64,000 nt of DNA from Nocardia sp. NBC_01327 (GTDB taxonomy: Bacteria > Actinomycetota > Actinomycetes > Mycobacteriales > Mycobacteriaceae): assembly GCF_035958815.1 (NCBI RefSeq), contig NZ_CP108384.1, forward strand, positions 228,806 to 292,805, written 5' to 3'. The notes beneath the pieces were generated by a model. It was not told where the DNA came from. It worked only from the letters and a program-made list of their open reading frames with translations, and made no database searches. The position numbers were made by a program, and so were the translations under genes. Below, in pieces: positions 1 through 8,711 of the stretch. Numbering within the stretch: the first letter of the stretch is position 1; each line of letters opens with the position of its first letter.

Positions 1-837
1 CCAGGGGCACGAGCGCGCCGAGGTCCGACCGCGTGGGACGTACACATACTCGGGATCCTCCGGGCTGGCCTTGGAGCCGCGCAGGTGGATGGCCAGCCAA
101 TCCCCGTCACGATCGCCCGCCGGAGAGAAGTCTCGAATCTCGCGCTGCGCCAACTCTTCTCGCCGCAGCGCTCCAGTGAAACCCAGCACCAGCAGGGCGA
201 TATCCCGGCGAGCGGTGAGCTGTTGCTTCCACCCCCGCGCCTCATCACCGACGACCTGCACGATCGTCTGTAGATGTTCCGTCAGCAGGGGCGCCGCCTG
301 GCGCGGGGTCTCCCCCGCCGCTATACGACGCCGGCGGATGCCACGCAGGGTCCGTGTGACCAGCGGATCCTGCCCGGGGTGCTCGAATCCGGCCGCAGCG
401 TGCCGATCTCCGATCGCCGCCAGCCACACCCCGAAAGTGCTTGTCTTGTATCGAAAATCTTCACCCTTGCGCTCACGGGCCGCGGCGGCGAAGTATCGGG
501 CCACCGTGCGGGGCGCGGCAGGCAAGGCCGCATAGTCGCGTTCGACGCACCAGTTGTCGAACCGCCGCCAGCCCGAGACATAGGCGCGACGGGTATTGGA
601 GGCCTCCGCGGCCGCTAGATCTTCGGCGATCAGAGCATCTTCCGGGGCCGCCCGATGCTCGGGCACGCTCTCGTCCACCGCCTGCAAAGTGACACCGGTG
701 CGGGTCCGCCTAGCCGGCGAGGGCCACTGACGTGATCTGCCGGACCGCTGGTCAGGCTCGTTCGGTATCGCCGGATCGTTCATGAAGACGCCTGGTTCGG
801 TCATGATCGCTTCGGCACCGAGATCTCGCCCGTCCAC
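1..837 (-). CDS. Tyrosine recombinase/integrase, C-terminus beyond window
   Basis: The minus strand is open from 837 to the left edge, so the 3' end with the catalytic tyrosine lies outside the window. The N-terminal half looks like a SAM-like core-binding domain (NTRRAYVSGWRRFDNWC). It is followed by GFTGALRREELA, which carries the first catalytic arginine of tyrosine recombinases. I chose the GTG at 837 because AAGGAGG lies six bases upstream; internal ATGs at 804 and 783 are alternatives. Family role: DNA integration, excision or dimer resolution. It lies beside the 3' end of an unrelated operon and could mark an element boundary. Confidence 0.85.
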   Translation of the reverse strand, partial: MDGRDLGAEAIMTEPGVFMNDPAIPNEPDQRSGRSRQWPSPARRTRTGVTLQAVDESVPEHRAAPEDALIAEDLAAAEASNTRRAYVSGWRRFDNWCVERDYAALPAAPRTVARYFAAAARERKGEDFRYKTSTFGVWLAAIGDRHAAAGFEHPGQDPLVTRTLRGIRRRRIAAGETPRQAAPLLTEHLQTIVQVVGDEARGWKQQLTARRDIALLVLGFTGALRREELAQREIRDFSPAGDRDGDWLAIHLRGSKASPEDPEYVYVPRGRTSARSCPW

Positions 838-1030
838 GCCGACCCTCCTTGCTTTGCTGATCGATCCCGCTGCCGAAGGTGGAAGTCGCTCTGCTTCACT
901 GCCTTCCGAGAGCCTACCGGCAACCCCGATACGCAGGAGAGACGTCAGGCTCCCAGTAGTCGCCGACAGCAATCCGAGGAAGGCCGGGATGTCCCCCTGC
1001 TCGAGGGCGATTCGCCCATGACGTGCACCT

Positions 1031-2089
1031 CTACACCGGACAGTATCCATAGTCTTCGGGCAGGAGGCCGAGCGACTCGTCGCGAACAGCGGCCAGGCTG
1101 GTGATGACGGCCTCGTTGGCGGCGCGGTCACCGACCGTGATCCGCATACCAGTCGAATACTGTTTCACTCGAATTCCCGCTCTAGCGAAGGCCTCGGAGA
1201 TGCGATGAGTCAGCACGGGATCGCTCAGCGGAACAAAGATATGGTTCGCGGAACTGTCCGGCAGGGCGTAGCCGAGCCGGCGCAGGGCGACCGAGAGCCG
1301 ATCGCGTTCGTTCGTTATCGCGTGAATGCGTTCATTCAGCTCATTCTCGGCCGTGTAGCACGCCCGAACGCCGACTTCGGCAAGAATGTTCATGCCGAAA
1401 GGCACCTGCCAGTGGGCAATCCGGGCGGCGGTCTGGGGGTCGGCGACGGCATACCCGATGCGCAGGCCCGCCAAGCCGAACGCCTTCGAAAAAGTGCGCA
1501 CCACAATGACATTCGGATATGCCGCTAGCAACGTCTGGGTATCGATGCGCTGATTGGATGGCACGAACTCGATGTAGGCCTCGTCGAGTATCACCGCGAT
1601 CCGGGTGTCGATCCGGTCGAGAAATTCGCCCAGTTTTCCATAGTGCAGCCGGGTGCCGGTCGGGTTGTGCGGATTACACAGCACGACCACCGCAGTCTGC
1701 TCGTCGACCGCTGCCGCCATCGCGGCCAAATCTTGCGCTCCGTCCGCAGTCAGCGGCACCATGACCGGACGGCCACCGACTGTCTCGGTCAGGAGCGGGT
1801 AGCCGTCGAATGTCGGCTCCGCCATGACCACTCGCGCACCGCTGGGCGCGGCGAACGCCTGCAGTATGTGCATGATGACGCCGGTGGCTCCGGCGCCGAC
1901 AATGATCTGCGCGGGCGAACAGCCGATCCGGGCCGCGATAAGCCGCGGCAACCGATAGGGAAGAAATTCCGGGTAGCGGTTCGTCGAAGCCAGCGCCAGT
2001 TCCAAGGCGCGACGGACCGACGGCAAAGGGCCATACGGATTTTCATTGAGTGCCAGTGGGTATCGCGCGCATTCGAGCGCGGTCAGCAT
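1031..2089 (-). CDS. HisC-like PLP aminotransferase
   Basis: 352-aa fold-type I aminotransferase of the histidinol-phosphate/aromatic class. Visible motifs are LNENPYG near residue 14, CNPHNPTG at 138-145, ILDEAYIEF at 167-175 with the PLP-contacting Asp, and RTFSKAFGLAGLRIGY with Lys202 as the likely Schiff-base lysine. The frame stays open upstream to 2260, but that part is Arg-rich shadow of the next gene. The ATG at 2089 shares one base with the upstream stop (TGATG), indicating translational coupling. It is the last gene of the conservon-linked operon, so a histidine-biosynthesis role is unlikely. It probably aminates a keto product of the neighbouring enzymes; the substrate is not determinable here. 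Confidence 0.9.
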   Translation of the reverse strand: MLTALECARYPLALNENPYGPLPSVRRALELALASTNRYPEFLPYRLPRLIAARIGCSPAQIIVGAGATGVIMHILQAFAAPSGARVVMAEPTFDGYPLLTETVGGRPVMVPLTADGAQDLAAMAAAVDEQTAVVVLCNPHNPTGTRLHYGKLGEFLDRIDTRIAVILDEAYIEFVPSNQRIDTQTLLAAYPNVIVVRTFSKAFGLAGLRIGYAVADPQTAARIAHWQVPFGMNILAEVGVRACYTAENELNERIHAITNERDRLSVALRRLGYALPDSSANHIFVPLSDPVLTHRISEAFARAGIRVKQYSTGMRITVGDRAANEAVITSLAAVRDESLGLLPEDYGYCPV

Positions 2090-3129
2090 CACGCACCCCC
2101 CGCGGAGTGCCGTCCACCCCAGCGCACCGCAGCCGCGGCGGCGAAATCTCCCGCGTGGGCGAACCCCGCGAACATGACCACGTCGCCGTCCCGCACCAGC
2201 CCCGAGGTCACGGCATGGTCGAAAGTCATCGGCATGGCGGTGCCGAAGAGATTGCCGCACTCTTCGAAGGTGTCCGGGTGCCGCTCGGCAGGTAGTGCCA
2301 ACTCCTCACGCCAGTTCCGGAGAAACGTGCGGTTGGGTTGATTGGTCACCAACAGGTCAAGTTCGCTCGGCGGCACCGCAATCCGCTCACAGACCGCCCG
2401 AGCAACTTCCGGGACGATCCGATTGCCGCGGTCCAGCACCTTGACGACGTTCGACTCGGTGAATCCAATGTGATGCTCGCCCGGACCCGCCTCCCAGTAC
2501 CGGCGCGGCGGAGTGGCCACCGAGGTCATCTCACCCGCGAATTGGGGCAGGTGCCGCGTCTCGATATCGAGTATCGGAGACTGATCCGATTTGGTGAGCC
2601 ACGCGATGCCCGCGCCGTCGCCGGGGATCGCCGCCTGCGCCATGGAACGCACCCCTTTTTGGGCGAACACCTGTCCGGCCGTATTCGTCACATTGACGAC
2701 CAGCGCGCTTCTTGCCTTGGTGTTCTGCAAAATCTCCCGGGCCAGCTTGATCCCATGGATGAAGCTGGCGCAGCCGCCATTAGCGAGGTCGATCAGCCAT
2801 TCCGGCACGATGCCGAACTGGGCGGCGATCTCGCCACCATTGCCAACGAACCAGGTTTCAGGCAGCTGCGTATGCACCACAAGGACATCCACCTCGTCCA
2901 ACAGCTCCGGCCCGTGGCGAACCAGCATCGGCGCGATTGCCCGAAAGGCCATATCGGCCGGGGTTTCGCCCACGCCGACATGATGTCGGAAACGCGGCGG
3001 ATTGAACATGGCAGACAACGCGGACCCCGCGTCGTCATGGAACTGAGCGAAATACTCAGCCGAGACAGGATTTCCAGGCCGATAGCTGGAAACATCGGCC
3101 AAACTCACGGTGACGGTCATGTCGATCAT
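2089..3129 (-). CDS. FabH-like ketoacyl-ACP synthase III family enzyme, His to Asn
   Basis: 346-aa thiolase-fold protein of the KAS III class. The nucleophilic cysteine is Cys120 in LANGGCASF and the third-triad asparagine is Asn293 in CGNLFGTAMP. The position normally occupied by His in the HQAN motif reads NQPN (Asn263). Known in the family: the His/Asn pair supports decarboxylative condensation, and members lacking it often act as acyltransferases. I infer acyl transfer, or condensation without decarboxylation. The start at 3129 overlaps the GTPase stop as ATGA; a second ATG is at 3120. It is coupled upstream to cvnD and downstream to the aminotransferase. Confidence 0.88.
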   Translation of the reverse strand: MIDMTVTVSLADVSSYRPGNPVSAEYFAQFHDDAGSALSAMFNPPRFRHHVGVGETPADMAFRAIAPMLVRHGPELLDEVDVLVVHTQLPETWFVGNGGEIAAQFGIVPEWLIDLANGGCASFIHGIKLAREILQNTKARSALVVNVTNTAGQVFAQKGVRSMAQAAIPGDGAGIAWLTKSDQSPILDIETRHLPQFAGEMTSVATPPRRYWEAGPGEHHIGFTESNVVKVLDRGNRIVPEVARAVCERIAVPPSELDLLVTNQPNRTFLRNWREELALPAERHPDTFEECGNLFGTAMPMTFDHAVTSGLVRDGDVVMFAGFAHAGDFAAAAAVRWGGRHSAGGA

Positions 3130-3764
3130 CTGTCCAATCGAATCGCCGGCGATGCCGGCGTTCCTGAAATCGGCTGGTCCGGAACGCTTTCGAGCCGGGT
3201 GAGCAGGTGTTCGGTCAGACCGACCAGCAGCTGCTTGCAGGAGTCGCGGCTGCGTGCGTCGCAATACCGCATGGGCACCTGGTCCTCGAGATCGAGGGCG
3301 GCTCGCAGGTCGGAGAGGCGATAACGGTGCGCGCCGTCGAAGTAGTTGACCCCGACCACGAATGGCAGCCGCCGGCTTTCGAAGAAGTCGATCGTGGCGA
3401 ACGAATCATCCAAGCGGCGGATGTCAGCCAGGACAACCGCGCCGAGCGCGCCGGCGGCGAGTTCATCCCAGAAGAACCGGAACCGTTCCTGTCCCGGCGT
3501 GCCGAACAGGTAGAGGATCAGACTCGGGTTGACCGTAATGCGTCCGAAATCGAGTGCGACGGTGGTGGTCACCTTCGACTCCACACCCGAAAGATCATCG
3601 ACGCCTTCGCTTTCGGCGCTGATCAACTCCTCGGTGGACAGCGGCGCGATCTCACTGACAGCTCCGACCATGGTGGTCTTGCCGACACCGAATCCTCCCG
3701 CTATCAGGATCTTCGCCGAAGTGATTTTCGACGGTTGCACCATGTCAAAGCTTGAGAAGGCCAT
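3126..3764 (-). CDS. CvnD-type conservon GTPase
   Basis: About 212-aa small ATP/GTP-binding protein. The P-loop is GGFGVGKT at residues 23-30, followed by the conservon signature TTMVGAVSEI. A FGTPGQERF-like switch sequence (LFGTPGQERFRFFWDEL) is present. In conservons, CvnD works with the membrane sensor CvnA, the roadblock protein CvnB and DUF742 CvnC as a membrane-associated G-protein-like relay. The ATG at 3764 has AAGGGCG seven bases upstream; a GTG one codon earlier is possible. It overlaps cvnC at its start and the KAS III gene by four bases at its end. Confidence 0.93.
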   Translation of the reverse strand: MAFSSFDMVQPSKITSAKILIAGGFGVGKTTMVGAVSEIAPLSTEELISAESEGVDDLSGVESKVTTTVALDFGRITVNPSLILYLFGTPGQERFRFFWDELAAGALGAVVLADIRRLDDSFATIDFFESRRLPFVVGVNYFDGAHRYRLSDLRAALDLEDQVPMRYCDARSRDSCKQLLVGLTEHLLTRLESVPDQPISGTPASPAIRLDR

Positions 3765-4134
3765 CACGTATCGCCCTTAACAATTCGGCGGCTTCGTTCT
3801 TGTCGTCGGCAGCGTGGCGGGACTGCCTCGAGCTGATGCTCAGATAGCCGTCCGCGATCAGGTCGCCGATCAGAATCCTGGTCACCCGAACCGGAAGCCC
3901 AAGTCGTGCCGAGATTTCCGCGATCGCCCGCGGGTTCTGCGCGATTTCGACGATCTGCTGGTACTCGGGATCCATTCGATGCAGCCGAGTATCCGCAGTA
4001 CCGCCGACCGCAACGACGATGGTGATCATGGTCAGCTCGGGCGTCACATCTCGGGTCCGTCCGCGAGTCACGCCATACAAGCGGACCAGAGGACCGGCCG
4101 CCTCGTCGTACCAGAAGTCCCGTTCCCGATCCAT
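3745..4134 (-). CDS. CvnC-type DUF742 protein
   Basis: 129-aa protein with the DUF742 pattern. It begins RERDFWYDEAAGPLVRLYGVTRGRT and continues with a winged-helix-like part (NPRAIAEISARLGLPVRVTRILIGDLIADGYL, cited here in pieces). The family is known only as the third member of conservons, and its winged-helix resemblance suggests protein or DNA contacts. The ATG at 4134 follows the roadblock stop by 12 bases. The 3' end overlaps the GTPase start, so these genes are cotranslated. Confidence 0.92.
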   Translation of the reverse strand: MDRERDFWYDEAAGPLVRLYGVTRGRTRDVTPELTMITIVVAVGGTADTRLHRMDPEYQQIVEIAQNPRAIAEISARLGLPVRVTRILIGDLIADGYLSISSRQSRHAADDKNEAAELLRAIRDGLLKL

Positions 4135-4146
4135 GTCTTCGTTCGA

Positions 4147-4551
4147 TCATTGAGCTTGGTTGCTATGACGCGAGGGCGCGGAAAGCCAAGTTCCCATGCG
4201 CTGAACGGTCAGATTCATCTCGTGCGCCACCGAACCCCAATCCGCGTTGGCCTCACCGAGAACGGCCAGACAGGCATTCGCACCGGCCGCGGTGACGAAC
4301 AGCATCGCTTCGTCGAGTTCGACCATGACCTGTTGCAGTGAGCCCGAAGCGAATTGGCGTCCCGCGCTGGCCCCGAGACTGTGCAGCGCCGACGCCATCG
4401 CGCTGAAGCGCTCGCCGTCATCCCTGGAAATCTGGGCGCAGTGTCCGAGCATCAATCCGTCATTGGACAGCATCACAACATAGCGAACACCCTTGAGCCG
4501 GCCGGTCAAATCATCCAGGATCCAATTGAACTTGCCGTGCTGTTCAGTCAT
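4147..4551 (-). CDS. CvnB-type roadblock/LC7 protein
   Basis: 134-aa roadblock/LC7-fold protein. Features include FNWILDDLTGRLKGVRYVV, the LSNDGLMLG strand and the AMASALHSLGASAGRQF helix typical of GTPase-associated roadblock proteins. In conservons CvnB is thought to regulate the GTPase CvnD. The frame is open upstream to 4773, but the ATG at 4551 overlaps the kinase stop (4546-4544) by eight bases and gives the usual family length. It is part of the tightly packed cvn operon. Confidence 0.93.
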   Translation of the reverse strand: MTEQHGKFNWILDDLTGRLKGVRYVVMLSNDGLMLGHCAQISRDDGERFSAMASALHSLGASAGRQFASGSLQQVMVELDEAMLFVTAAGANACLAVLGEANADWGSVAHEMNLTVQRMGTWLSAPSRHSNQAQ

Positions 4552-7093
4552 TCCACTGTCTTTCGTTGTCGGACAAGGGCTCACCCGGCGACCCGACGGG
4601 CACGCCCGAGCGACCGAGCTTCGTTCCGGCCTGCAGGGCGGTCCACAGATCGGTGGGCCGCCCCTGCCCCGACGGCCTGTCGCGCTGTATGCGAACACTG
4701 GGGTGGTCCTCGGGCATAGGCGCCACTGCCGGCGCGACAGGCTGCCGCTTGCGCTGCGGCAGCACAGGGCCATCGTCGAACGACGCGTACTGGGCGGGGC
4801 CGGAGCTCTCGCCCCGCACCTCGGCCATGGTCCGATTGCGGAACATGTCGGCCTCGGCGACCGGTTGCGGCTCGCGCGCCACCGGTTGGCTCGGCGCGAT
4901 CAACTCCGCCAACTGGGGCTCTCGAATGAATTCCTGCGCCCCCCGCCGCAGTTCGCCGAGGTCCGCCATGAATTCGTTCGGCGGCGCCGGCTCGACGGAT
5001 TGGTCCACGACGACCAGCTCGAAAGGCAGCCGCACGACACTGCGGATACCGCCGTAATCGGACTCGGTCAGTCGCACCGCGACCTGATGACGCTTGGCCA
5101 GCTGCCCCACCACAAACAGACCCAGCCGCGGATCGCTCGAGAGCGTCGCGATATTGAAGTCCGGTGGGTCGCTCAGCATGTCGTTGATCCGCGCCATCTC
5201 GACTCTGCTCAAACCGATGCCCAGGTCGGAGATCTCGATGATCAGACCTGCCCCGCCCAACTCGCCCGAGATCTCTACACGGGTCTGCGGCGGGGAGAAG
5301 GTGGCGGCATTGTCGATCAGCTCGGCAATGAGATGGATGAGGTCGGCCACGACCGCGCCGACCACGGGCACGTTGGGCAGTCGGACGGTGTGGATCCTGG
5401 AATAGTGCTCGGTCTCGGTGACCGCGCTGCGCACCAGATCGTGCAGTGGCACCGGGTTGCGCCACTGCCTACCAGGCCGTTCCCCACCCAAGATCACCAG
5501 ATTCTCGGCATTACGCCGCGCCCTGGTCGCCAGATTGTCGAACTCGAACAGCATCTTCAGCGTGTCCGGATCATCGTGGCGATGCTCGGCCTTTTCCAAC
5601 TGCCCGAGCAACTGGTGCATCGTCGCCTGGCTCCGGCGCGCGATATTGACGAAGACCGACTGCACGCCCTGCCTGGTCTGCGCCTCGTTCACCGCGGCGG
5701 TGGTGGCTGCCAGCTGCGCTTGATTGAACGCATCGGCGACTTGGCCGATCTCATCACGACCGAAGTCGAGCTTGGGCATTTCCAGGTCCAGGTCGATCGT
5801 TTCGGCGCGCCTGAGCTGTTCCAAAATATTGGGCAGCCGCTTCTCGCTCACCGCAAGGGTTTCGGCCCGCAACCGGCGCAGTCGCCCTATCAGCCGCTGG
5901 GACAACAACACCGCAGCCATGAAGGCGATCAAAGACAATGACAAGGCCGCCGCACCACCCACGACGGATCTGTGGGCCAGCCTGCCGCCTACCCGATCGG
6001 CCACCTCGCCTGCGTAGCGCAGGTGGGAGCTCCAGATTCCGACCAGCGCGGAACTTACCTGTTCGGCCGCGTCTGTCCACCCGACCAGGGGTGCTATCGA
6101 CGGAGACACCGCAGCCGGCGAACTGTTCACGGTATTGGCGGAGTTGCCATTTACGGTGGTGCCGCCATTCGACGATGTTCCCGAGGTGGTGGACCCCTGC
6201 GGGGAAGTCCCCGACGTAGAACCGCCCGAAGCGGAAGACCCGGACGACGAGGATCCCGTATCGGAGGTACCGGCGGGTGGAGCTACCACCGCGACTGTCC
6301 GCTGAAGCAGGCTCTTTTCGAGAGTCCCCATCTGCCGCCACGACGAACTCGACACCAGCGCGCTGTAGCTGGCCATCTCGTCCGGGGTCAGCTCACTGAC
6401 CCGGTTGTCGAGTTCGTTGTGGTAAAACCCCACAAGCTTGCTGTACTCCTCCTGCTGCGAGGGAGTAAATCCGCCCTTGATCGCCGCAGCCGCAGCCAAT
6501 GTGGAACTGCGGGACATCGCTTCAGCGCTCTCGAACAGACCGACCTCGGTGTCCTGCTCATTGGCGGCCTCCGGCACCGTGGCCGTACGCGCGGCAAGCC
6601 GGCCCGCGACGATCACCGTTTGAATGACCTTGTCGTAGTAGTCATAGACCTCATCGCTCTGGGCTGCCCCCAGATCGATCCGCTGGCGAATAATTGGTAG
6701 TTGCCCGAACGTTGCCTGCATTTGCGTCACGGCATCACCGATCGAGCCGTGGAACAGTTTGATCAGGTCGTTGCCCGCAGCCATCATCGTGGGAACGGCG
6801 GCATCGAGCCGAGCCCGTTCGGGCGGGAGGTTCGCCGCGCCAGAGGTATCGCCGGCCAGCACCAGCATGCTGGTGCGGCGCTCCTGTTGCACCGCCTGTA
6901 CGAACTCCAGCGCCGGTCCCGCGGTTTTGTTGATTGCGGCGGACCAATCCCGGATCGATTCCGACTGGCGCAGAAAGTAATCCGCCGTCACGCCGCCGAC
7001 TATCAGCAGGGACAAACTAGGTATGAGCGCTATCGATAGAACGCGGAATCGCACGCTTCGGTTGACCTTGAACGCACGAAGAATCTTATGCAT
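4544..7093 (-). CDS. CvnA-type membrane sensor kinase-like protein (NIT-HAMP-HATPase)
   Basis: About 849 aa. TM1 is near residues 18-38 (IALIPSLSLLIVGG). An extracytoplasmic NIT-like sensor region starts QERRTSMLVLAGD and contains a Ser/Gly/Thr-rich low-complexity stretch around 275-330. TM2 is near 378-398, followed by HAMP. The ATPase has an N-box (ELIDNAATFSPP) near 583, a G-box (DLGIGLS) near 620 and GLFVVGQLAKRHQV near 660. No canonical His phosphoacceptor box is visible; SVFVNIARRSQATMHQLL occupies that position, as in other CvnA proteins. The start is uncertain: ATG at 7093, or TTG at 7120. Its stop overlaps cvnB. Confidence 0.92.
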   Translation of the reverse strand: MHKILRAFKVNRSVRFRVLSIALIPSLSLLIVGGVTADYFLRQSESIRDWSAAINKTAGPALEFVQAVQQERRTSMLVLAGDTSGAANLPPERARLDAAVPTMMAAGNDLIKLFHGSIGDAVTQMQATFGQLPIIRQRIDLGAAQSDEVYDYYDKVIQTVIVAGRLAARTATVPEAANEQDTEVGLFESAEAMSRSSTLAAAAAIKGGFTPSQQEEYSKLVGFYHNELDNRVSELTPDEMASYSALVSSSSWRQMGTLEKSLLQRTVAVVAPPAGTSDTGSSSSGSSASGGSTSGTSPQGSTTSGTSSNGGTTVNGNSANTVNSSPAAVSPSIAPLVGWTDAAEQVSSALVGIWSSHLRYAGEVADRVGGRLAHRSVVGGAAALSLSLIAFMAAVLLSQRLIGRLRRLRAETLAVSEKRLPNILEQLRRAETIDLDLEMPKLDFGRDEIGQVADAFNQAQLAATTAAVNEAQTRQGVQSVFVNIARRSQATMHQLLGQLEKAEHRHDDPDTLKMLFEFDNLATRARRNAENLVILGGERPGRQWRNPVPLHDLVRSAVTETEHYSRIHTVRLPNVPVVGAVVADLIHLIAELIDNAATFSPPQTRVEISGELGGAGLIIEISDLGIGLSRVEMARINDMLSDPPDFNIATLSSDPRLGLFVVGQLAKRHQVAVRLTESDYGGIRSVVRLPFELVVVDQSVEPAPPNEFMADLGELRRGAQEFIREPQLAELIAPSQPVAREPQPVAEADMFRNRTMAEVRGESSGPAQYASFDDGPVLPQRKRQPVAPAVAPMPEDHPSVRIQRDRPSGQGRPTDLWTALQAGTKLGRSGVPVGSPGEPLSDNERQWND

Positions 7094-7159
7094 ATCTAAC
7101 CGCAAATCTTCTATTTCCAATTGTATTGAGGCACTGCTCGATTCGGTAATCCCAACGGC

Positions 7160-7792
7160 TCAACCCAGTGCCGCTCGCTGTGCGCGCGCGAGCCACCCAC
7201 GGAAGAGTCGCGCAATCGGCAGCGCCGGCACTCCGCCCAGTTCGTCCGGCGCTGCCACCGATAGGAGCCAAGCAGGCATAAACCGCAGCGTCCAGAGCGG
7301 CGCCGTTTTGCGCATGTGGGTTTCGAAGCCTTTCCACACCGCATCGTCGAGAACCGGAGCAAGCCGAGCCAGCAACTCCGACTCCTCGTCCTCGGTATGG
7401 GCGACGATCCGCGCGTGCACATCCGTCGTTATTCGCGCCAACTCCGCCGCCACGCCGCCATCGGTACCGAGCTCCCGCGCCACTCGGCTCCAGTCGGCCA
7501 AAAACTTATCCAGCTCTTCATGTTCGCCGGTCAGCAGCACAATCGCGCTCTCGTCGGCACCGAGGCTGCGCAGTCGCGGCCACAGGAACCCGTCTTCGCC
7601 CCCATGATGGTGAACGATCAGCGTGTGCACCCGGTCGATGTAACCGCTGAGCGCGGCGGCACGCGCCGTGTTCGGAGACTCCGCCAAACGCGAAGCAGCC
7701 CCGGCGATCCGGGGAAGATCGTTGACCATCGCGCGGTGGGCCAACAGCATTGTCTGATGGCCGCTGGGCAAGCCGGAAAATGACGGACTCAT
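7160..7792 (-). CDS. Hemerythrin-like HHE-domain protein
   Basis: 210-aa helical protein with the hemerythrin/HHE metal-ligand pattern. The pieces are GHQTMLLAHRAM near residue 11, HTLIVHHHGGEDGFLWPRL around 57-74, GEHEELDKFL around 90 and VHARIVAHTEDEESELLARL around 126. Family members bind a di-iron centre and sense or carry O2 or NO. The C-terminal ~60 residues are unrelated and contain a hydrophobic segment (LRFMPAWLLSVAA). The ATG at 7792 has AGGAG seven bases upstream. It is the first gene of the conservon operon, 66 bases before the kinase ATG, and so may supply a redox input. Confidence 0.85.
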   Translation of the reverse strand: MSPSFSGLPSGHQTMLLAHRAMVNDLPRIAGAASRLAESPNTARAAALSGYIDRVHTLIVHHHGGEDGFLWPRLRSLGADESAIVLLTGEHEELDKFLADWSRVARELGTDGGVAAELARITTDVHARIVAHTEDEESELLARLAPVLDDAVWKGFETHMRKTAPLWTLRFMPAWLLSVAAPDELGGVPALPIARLFRGWLARAQRAALG

Positions 7793-8009
7793 TAACAGCT
7801 CCTGAGGAGTTCGGGTATTGCCGACAAACTCTCGCTTCGACGCTTGCCGAATTACATTCAGTAATCCGATATTTCGAGACTCCGATATGCGTGCTCCGCG
7901 CGATTGTCGTTGTGCGCGACACTAATCCATCCCCTCCAGCGACGACCGCAGGACCTTCCCACTAACGGGAATACCGCCACGACGTCGGCGCCGGTGTAGC
8001 TTCGGGCCC
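7793..8009. promoter_or_regulatory. Divergent promoter region between the conservon operon and the SRPBCC/ThDP pair
   Basis: This 217-bp gap separates two outward-facing operons. It holds a direct repeat TCCGATAT at 7865-7872 and 7881-7888, 16 bases apart, in the most A/T-rich part of the gap. Co-regulation of both operons from here is inferred from layout. I cannot assign -35/-10 boxes with confidence. Confidence 0.45.
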
Positions 8010-8654
8010 ATGAAGATCGACGAGAAAAAACTCTCCGACATTCCCGGTCTGGTGCGGGGAGAACAGATCGGCGTGGGCGAGGTGATGGCCCGCTGTGCCG
8101 ATGTCCTTCAAGGCGAGTACACCTACGAAGATTTCTACCGGAACTATTGCACCGTCCACGGCTATATCGACTGCCCGCCTCGAGACGTCTTCGATTACCT
8201 GGCAAATATTCATAGCCTGTCGGAATGGAGCTACAGCACACGCGATTTCGAACCGACCGATTTGCCGAATATTTACCAGGGCGTCGATACACTCGGCGTC
8301 GACACCAAGATCTTCATGAAGGTCGTCTCCAACACCGAGGCACTCACCGTCGACTATCACTGCGCGTGGGACCAGGGCGACGACCTCTGGATGATCTACT
8401 TGATGCGAGTGGTCCCCGCCGAATTGGTGCTCAATCGCCCCGGCTCCGTGGTCACGTGGACAAACTGCCGGCATCCCTACTACGGCGAAAACCCCTATCC
8501 CACAACAGCGCCAGCGAACCGCGCCGAGTGGGTCGGTGACATGTGGGGAATCTTCGGACCGGGCCACGGCGTCGAACTGGACAACCTCAAGGCCATTCTC
8601 GAGTATCGGCATGCCAATCAACTACCCGTCGGCCCGCACCCGCTCGACAGCTGA
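8010..8654 (+). CDS. SRPBCC (START-like) superfamily protein
   Basis: 214-aa protein with a helix-grip pattern: YIDCPPRDVFDYLANIHSLSEWSYSTRDFE is the typical START/polyketide-cyclase opening (cited across two pieces), followed by beta strands and a C-terminal amphipathic helix near LDNLKAILEY. Such domains bind hydrophobic ligands or catalyse cyclisation, dehydration or hydrolysis. The ATG at 8010 has only a weak GGG-type ribosome site. It lies 57 bases before the ThDP enzyme on the same strand, so it probably acts on the same pathway intermediate. The ligand is unknown. Confidence 0.75.
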   Translation: MKIDEKKLSDIPGLVRGEQIGVGEVMARCADVLQGEYTYEDFYRNYCTVHGYIDCPPRDVFDYLANIHSLSEWSYSTRDFEPTDLPNIYQGVDTLGVDTKIFMKVVSNTEALTVDYHCAWDQGDDLWMIYLMRVVPAELVLNRPGSVVTWTNCRHPYYGENPYPTTAPANRAEWVGDMWGIFGPGHGVELDNLKAILEYRHANQLPVGPHPLDS

Positions 8655-8711
8655 CCATCTCACCTGAGTTGGTGCGCATCGCTCATGTGGCATAGGGATC
8701 GGATAGTCGGT

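Noticed and set aside
71..692. Several plus-strand open frames at the left edge
   Set aside because: They are Arg/Pro/Ser-rich and overlap the clear minus-strand tyrosine recombinase frame, which is open to the edge with proper motifs.
2090..2260. 57-residue N-terminal extension of the aminotransferase
   Set aside because: Arg/Gly-rich shadow of the KAS III gene; the TGATG coupling at 2089 gives the natural start.
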